NCBI GenBank assembly: GCA_963660615.1
Contig: CAVKYE010000014.1
Location: 1 to 35,109, forward strand
DNA: 35,109 bases
Origin: Coprosoma sp963660615
GTDB taxonomy: Bacteria > Bacillota_I > Bacilli_A > RF39 > UBA660
Direction of reading: 5' to 3'
Shown: positions 32,326-35,109 of the stretch, piece by piece
Position numbering within the stretch: position 1 is the stretch's first letter
Layout of the letters: the number at the start of each line of letters is the position of its first letter
Position numbers and translations under genes: made by a program
The notes under the pieces: generated by a model
Database searches by the model: none
Seen by the model: the letters and a program-made list of their open reading frames with translations, nothing else
Told to the model about the DNA's origin: nothing

Positions 32326-34308
32326 ATGGAACTTGCAGAAATTAAAGGGATAGGAATAAATACAATAAGAGATTTAAATAGTTTAGGAATAAATGATATA
32401 AAGCAGTTAGTAACCTATTATCCTTTTAGATATGAAGTAATCAAACAAAGCAATATCGAAGAAACAAAAGATGGAGACAAAATAACCATCTCAGGCATGT
32501 GTGAAAACATACCAGTAGTCTATCACTTTTCAAAAAAATTAAATAAAATGAGTTTTAGGTTAAATGGACAAAACACTTTATTAAATATAACCATATTTAA
32601 TAGATCCTATTTAAAACAAAAACTAAAACCAGGTGTTATAATAACTATTACCGGAAAATACGACAAAAAACATAAAACCATAACCGCTAGTGATATCATC
32701 TTTGAAGAAATAACAAAGACCATAATAGAACCAGTTTATCACGCCTCATCAAAACTAAATAGTAAAAAAATAAACAAAATAGTAAAAAAAGCAATTAATA
32801 ACGTAAACGTTTTAGATTATATCCCAAAAAATATAAACAAAAAATATAAATTTCCAACAAAAAATATTGCTATCAAAATCATCCATTTTCCAACCGACTT
32901 ATTTCTATTAGAAAAAGCCAAAGAAAAATTAAAATATGAAGAACTTTTCATATATATGTTAAAAATGAATCACCTAAAAAGCAAAAACAAAATATTAGAT
33001 GGATTATCTAGAAAAGTAGACTATGACAAAGTAAAAGAATTAATAAAAACACTTCCATTTGAACTAACAGTAGATCAACTAAAAGCCACAAAAGCTATTT
33101 ATAATGATTTAATAGATAAAAAAAGAATGAATAGACTTCTACAAGGAGACGTAGGAAGTGGTAAAACAATAGTATCATTCATTTCATTATACATAAATTA
33201 TTTATCAGGTTATCAAGGTGCCCTAATGGCCCCAACCGAAATCTTAGCTTCACAGCACTATGAAAACATCAAAAAAATATTGCCAGAACTAAAAGTAAGC
33301 CTTCTAACAGGAAAACTAAAAGCCAAAGAAAAAAAAGAAGTTCTTAAAAAACTAAAAGAAGGAAAAACAGATATCATCATAGGAACCCACGCCCTTATCA
33401 GTGATGATGTCATTTATAATAATTTAGGACTAGTAATAACCGATGAACAGCACAGATTCGGCGTAAACCAAAGAGCAAATCTTAAAAACAAAGGAATAAC
33501 ACCAGACATACTATACATGAGTGCCACCCCAATTCCAAGAACATATGCCTTAACTTTATATGGCGATATGGATATCTCAAGCATCAAAACCATGCCGAGT
33601 GGAAGAAAACAAGTGAAAACAATACTAAAAACAAACAAAGAAATAACCGATGTTTTATATATGATGCTAGATGAATTAAAAAAAGGAAGACAAATATACG
33701 TAATAGCTCCACTAATAGAAACCTCAGAAAAAATAGATATGGAAAACGTCTATGAACTAGAAGAAAAAATGCAAAAAGCCTTCAGCAAAGTAACAAAAAT
33801 TGGTGTTCTTCACGGAAAAATGAAAAACAAAGAAAAAGACGAAGTAATGCAAAAATTCGTAAATAACGAAATAGGAATACTCATTAGTACAACCGTAATA
33901 GAAGTCGGTGTAGATATCAAAAATGCCACCATGATGGTGATATTTGATAGCTATAGATTTGGCCTATCAGCCCTTCATCAATTAAGAGGAAGAGTAGGAA
34001 GAAATGAATACAAATGTACATGCGTTTTAATCAGTGATAAAGAAACCAAAAGATTAAAAATATTAACAGAAACAGCCGATGGTTTTAAAGTTAGTGAAGA
34101 AGACTTTTTCTTAAGAGGAAGTGGAGATTTATTTGGAATACGTCAAAGTGGTGATATGTACTTTAAATTAGCCGATTTAAAAAAAGACTATGACCTATTA
34201 TTAAAAGCCAAAGAAGATAGCGAACAATTCTTAAAAAGTGAAGAATACAAAAAAGAAGAAAATAGTCATATCCGTAAACTAATATCAAATTCATCGCAAC
34301 TAGATTAA
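32326..34308 (+). CDS. recG: ATP-dependent DNA helicase RecG (660 aa)
   Basis: Remodels stalled replication forks and Holliday junctions. The N-terminal wedge/OB-fold (about 1-160; KITISGMCENIPVV, VIITITGKYDKK) leads to the helicase core. Motif I is GDVGSGKT (about 274), Ia APTEILASQH, II TDEQHRFG (about 371), III MSATPIPRT, VI QLRGRVGRN, followed by the RecG-specific C-terminal segment DLFGIRQSGDMYFKLADL. Strong AAAGGAGGA. Slightly shorter than the Bacillus enzyme; nothing missing. Confidence 0.97.
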   Translation: MELAEIKGIGINTIRDLNSLGINDIKQLVTYYPFRYEVIKQSNIEETKDGDKITISGMCENIPVVYHFSKKLNKMSFRLNGQNTLLNITIFNRSYLKQKLKPGVIITITGKYDKKHKTITASDIIFEEITKTIIEPVYHASSKLNSKKINKIVKKAINNVNVLDYIPKNINKKYKFPTKNIAIKIIHFPTDLFLLEKAKEKLKYEELFIYMLKMNHLKSKNKILDGLSRKVDYDKVKELIKTLPFELTVDQLKATKAIYNDLIDKKRMNRLLQGDVGSGKTIVSFISLYINYLSGYQGALMAPTEILASQHYENIKKILPELKVSLLTGKLKAKEKKEVLKKLKEGKTDIIIGTHALISDDVIYNNLGLVITDEQHRFGVNQRANLKNKGITPDILYMSATPIPRTYALTLYGDMDISSIKTMPSGRKQVKTILKTNKEITDVLYMMLDELKKGRQIYVIAPLIETSEKIDMENVYELEEKMQKAFSKVTKIGVLHGKMKNKEKDEVMQKFVNNEIGILISTTVIEVGVDIKNATMMVIFDSYRFGLSALHQLRGRVGRNEYKCTCVLISDKETKRLKILTETADGFKVSEEDFFLRGSGDLFGIRQSGDMYFKLADLKKDYDLLLKAKEDSEQFLKSEEYKKEENSHIRKLISNSSQLD

Positions 34309-34324
34309 AAAATAAAAAATGTTA

Positions 34325-34353
34325 TTGACTTTTGCCACCAAATACTCTATACT
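34325..34353 (+). promoter_or_regulatory. Sigma-A promoter of a structured RNA
   Basis: TTGACT (34325-34330), 17 bp, TATACT (34348-34353). Expected +1 near 34360, exactly at the base of the first hairpin. Confidence 0.75.
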
Positions 34354-34359
34354 TAATAT

Positions 34360-34460
34360 AGCGTAGAAAAAGTCTACGCAGGAATACTTACGATTATTAG
34401 TTGAGTATTCCGACCAAAACCCCCTGAAATCCCGTCTATATGGCGGGATACTTTGTTTAT
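34360..34460 (+). ncRNA. Unidentified three-hairpin small RNA
   Basis: H1 GCGTAGA (34361-34367)/TCTACGC (34373-34379); H2 GGAATACT (34381-34388)/AGTATTCC (34404-34411) with a 15-base loop; H3 ATCCCG (34429-34434)/CGGGAT (34444-34449). The linker between H2 and H3 contains ACCAAAACCCCCTG. Transcript end unclear; ACTTTGTTT after H3 is a poor terminator. There is no ORF. It does not fit tRNA, tmRNA or SRP RNA. It lies just before an integrase relic, so it may be the chromosomal target of that element. Confidence 0.55.
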
Positions 34461-34489
34461 AAGGGCTTTATGCTTGTTTATATATGTAC

Positions 34490-34511
34490 TAGGTACCCAA
34501 ATAGGTACCCA
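34490..34511 (+). repeat. Direct repeat TAGGTACCCA beside the integrase relic
   Basis: TAGGTACCCA occurs at 34490-34499 and 34502-34511, separated by two bases (AA). It lies directly after the integrase stop codon on the minus strand and may be an arm-type integrase site or an operator. Confidence 0.5.
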
Positions 34512-34513
34512 TT

Positions 34514-34615
34514 TTAATTTAGTTTGTCTATAATATTAATTATTTCATTTAATTGATTTTTAAATAGGTGAGAATAAGTATTTAATGTCTCATCTATTTT
34601 TGTGTGTCCTAATAT
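34514..34615 (-). pseudogene. C-terminal relic of a tyrosine integrase
   Basis: On the minus strand 33 codons read ILGHTKIDETLNTYSHLFKN followed by QLNEIINIIDKLN and a stop. LGHTKIDETLNTYSHL is the classic integrase end with the conserved His (LGH) and the Tyr nucleophile (TYSHL). A stop in the same frame lies directly upstream at 34616, and the rest of the gene is absent, so it is dead. It marks a former integrative element next to recG. Confidence 0.85.
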
Positions 34616-34672
34616 TTATCCTAGCACCATTATTTAGACCAATTAGTAATATTAAATAATGTTGGAATTAAA

Positions 34673-34736
34673 ACTGAAACTGCTATTTTTTGACAAATAA
34701 ACTGAAAAGCGGTATAATTTCAGTGCAATTGTCAAA
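34673..34736 (+). promoter_or_regulatory. Consensus promoter inside nested inverted repeats
   Basis: TTGACA (34690-34695), 17 bp, TATAAT (34713-34718). The outer repeat is TTTGACAA (34689-34696)/TTGTCAAA (34729-34736); the inner repeat is ACTGAAA (34701-34707)/TTTCAGT (34718-34724), with another ACTGAAA at 34673-34679. The repeats cover both promoter elements, which suits repression by the protein encoded next. Confidence 0.75.
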
Positions 34737-34754
34737 GGAAGAAAAGGAATTATT

Positions 34755-35109
34755 ATGAAAAAAGAGGAGAAAATTAATTATAAAATTGATAGTAATGTTC
34801 TTAAAAATTATGTAAAAGCCATTAATTCAATAAAAGCACCTATGAATCAAATTAAGGAACAACTTGATCAACTGTCAAAACCAATGAAAGAACTGAACAA
34901 CTCAATTAATGAATCACTTAAACCAATTCAAGAAGAACTAAAAAGCATTAATACTATGTCTAATGTAATTAAGGAACTATCGATTAAATATCCAAATGAA
35001 CAAGCAAAAATACTTACAGATACTATAAAGCAAATAATGAATACCAATAATGGAATGCTTTCTACAAGAATGATAGAACCACTAAATATAAGTAGACAAT
35101 ATCTCTCAA
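34755..35109 (+). CDS. AbiEi-like antitoxin/regulator, N-terminal part (runs off the window)
   Basis: The frame from ATG 34755 (RBS AAAAGGAA) is open to the window end, 118 codons. Residues 1-75 are a polar coiled-coil region (INSIKAPMNQIKEQLDQLSK, later LNNSINESLKPIQEELKSIN). From about 90 the sequence ILTDTIKQIMNTNNGMLSTR, then MIEPLNISRQYLS, matches the winged-helix start of AbiEi-type antitoxins and related regulators ('NNG.ltt......gISRqyLs'). AbiEi proteins repress their own promoter and neutralise the nucleotidyltransferase AbiEii; a partner gene would lie outside the window. The long N-terminal extension is unusual for AbiEi. Confidence 0.65.
   Translation, partial: MKKEEKINYKIDSNVLKNYVKAINSIKAPMNQIKEQLDQLSKPMKELNNSINESLKPIQEELKSINTMSNVIKELSIKYPNEQAKILTDTIKQIMNTNNGMLSTRMIEPLNISRQYLS

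Noticed and set aside
34360..34460. tmRNA, SRP RNA or tRNA
   Set aside because: No CCA end, no tRNA-like acceptor or tag ORF, and no SRP tetraloop motif.
1..35109. Mycoplasma-like code with TGA as Trp
   Set aside because: Trp is encoded by TGG throughout and several clear genes end in TGA (12160, 25966).

Overview
The window is visibly AT-rich DNA with short intergenic gaps, strong GGAGG-type ribosome binding sites and consensus sigma-A promoters. TGA is a stop (for example at 12158-12160 and 25964-25966), so the standard bacterial code applies. It encodes SpoIIGA and pro-sigma-E, a PdaA-like cortex deacetylase, a cytoplasmic CwlC-like amidase and a SpoVK-like AAA+ protein. Together these indicate an endospore-forming low-GC Bacillota (Firmicutes), probably an uncultured gut-type lineage; species cannot be told from the sequence.

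Region 1 (1-5834): the tail of an off-window gene and a terminator, then a small gene whose leader and start codon lie in a 54-bp tandem repeat, a 62-residue protein and a frameshifted remnant. These are followed by a compact run of ABC exporter, an unknown 268-aa ORF, a double AAA+ protein and ClpP. The 268-aa ORF and the AAA+ ORF have no usual start codon between them. They are joined at A AAT TTA TAA, a textbook -1 slippery heptamer directly before a stop, so they probably form, or formed, one protein of about 758 aa placed directly before ClpP.

Region 2 (5952-13547): an N-acetylmuramoyl-L-alanine amidase gene with LysM repeats is split inside its second LysM by about 6.4 kb of foreign DNA. 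The insert holds a large serine recombinase, cargo genes (M3-like metallopeptidase, a possible ADP-ribosyltransferase-like protein, a rhuM remnant) and a second, decayed element with its own two-gene cargo and only the 3' end of a recombinase. The same core, CAGGAGATA, sits at the left, middle and right boundaries. At the middle boundary it lies inside a perfect 14+4+14 palindrome that looks like a reconstituted attP. A three-way-junction RNA structure and a 35-codon ORF lie ahead of the recombinase.

Region 3 (13557-28542): pdaA-like deacetylase (minus), phosphohexomutase, a complete atpBEFHAGDC operon with its promoter and terminator, a tRNA-Thr(GGU) with a perfect consensus promoter, two glycosyltransferases, an S66 LD-carboxypeptidase, gpmA, a small hypothetical gene and a PDZ protein of unknown role.

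Region 4 (28543-35109): a proline T-box (specifier CCU) with proS, spoIIGA-sigE, a structured leader or ncRNA, recG, a promoter followed by a three-hairpin RNA, a relic of a tyrosine integrase (minus), and the start of an AbiEi-like regulator preceded by nested inverted repeats around a consensus promoter.
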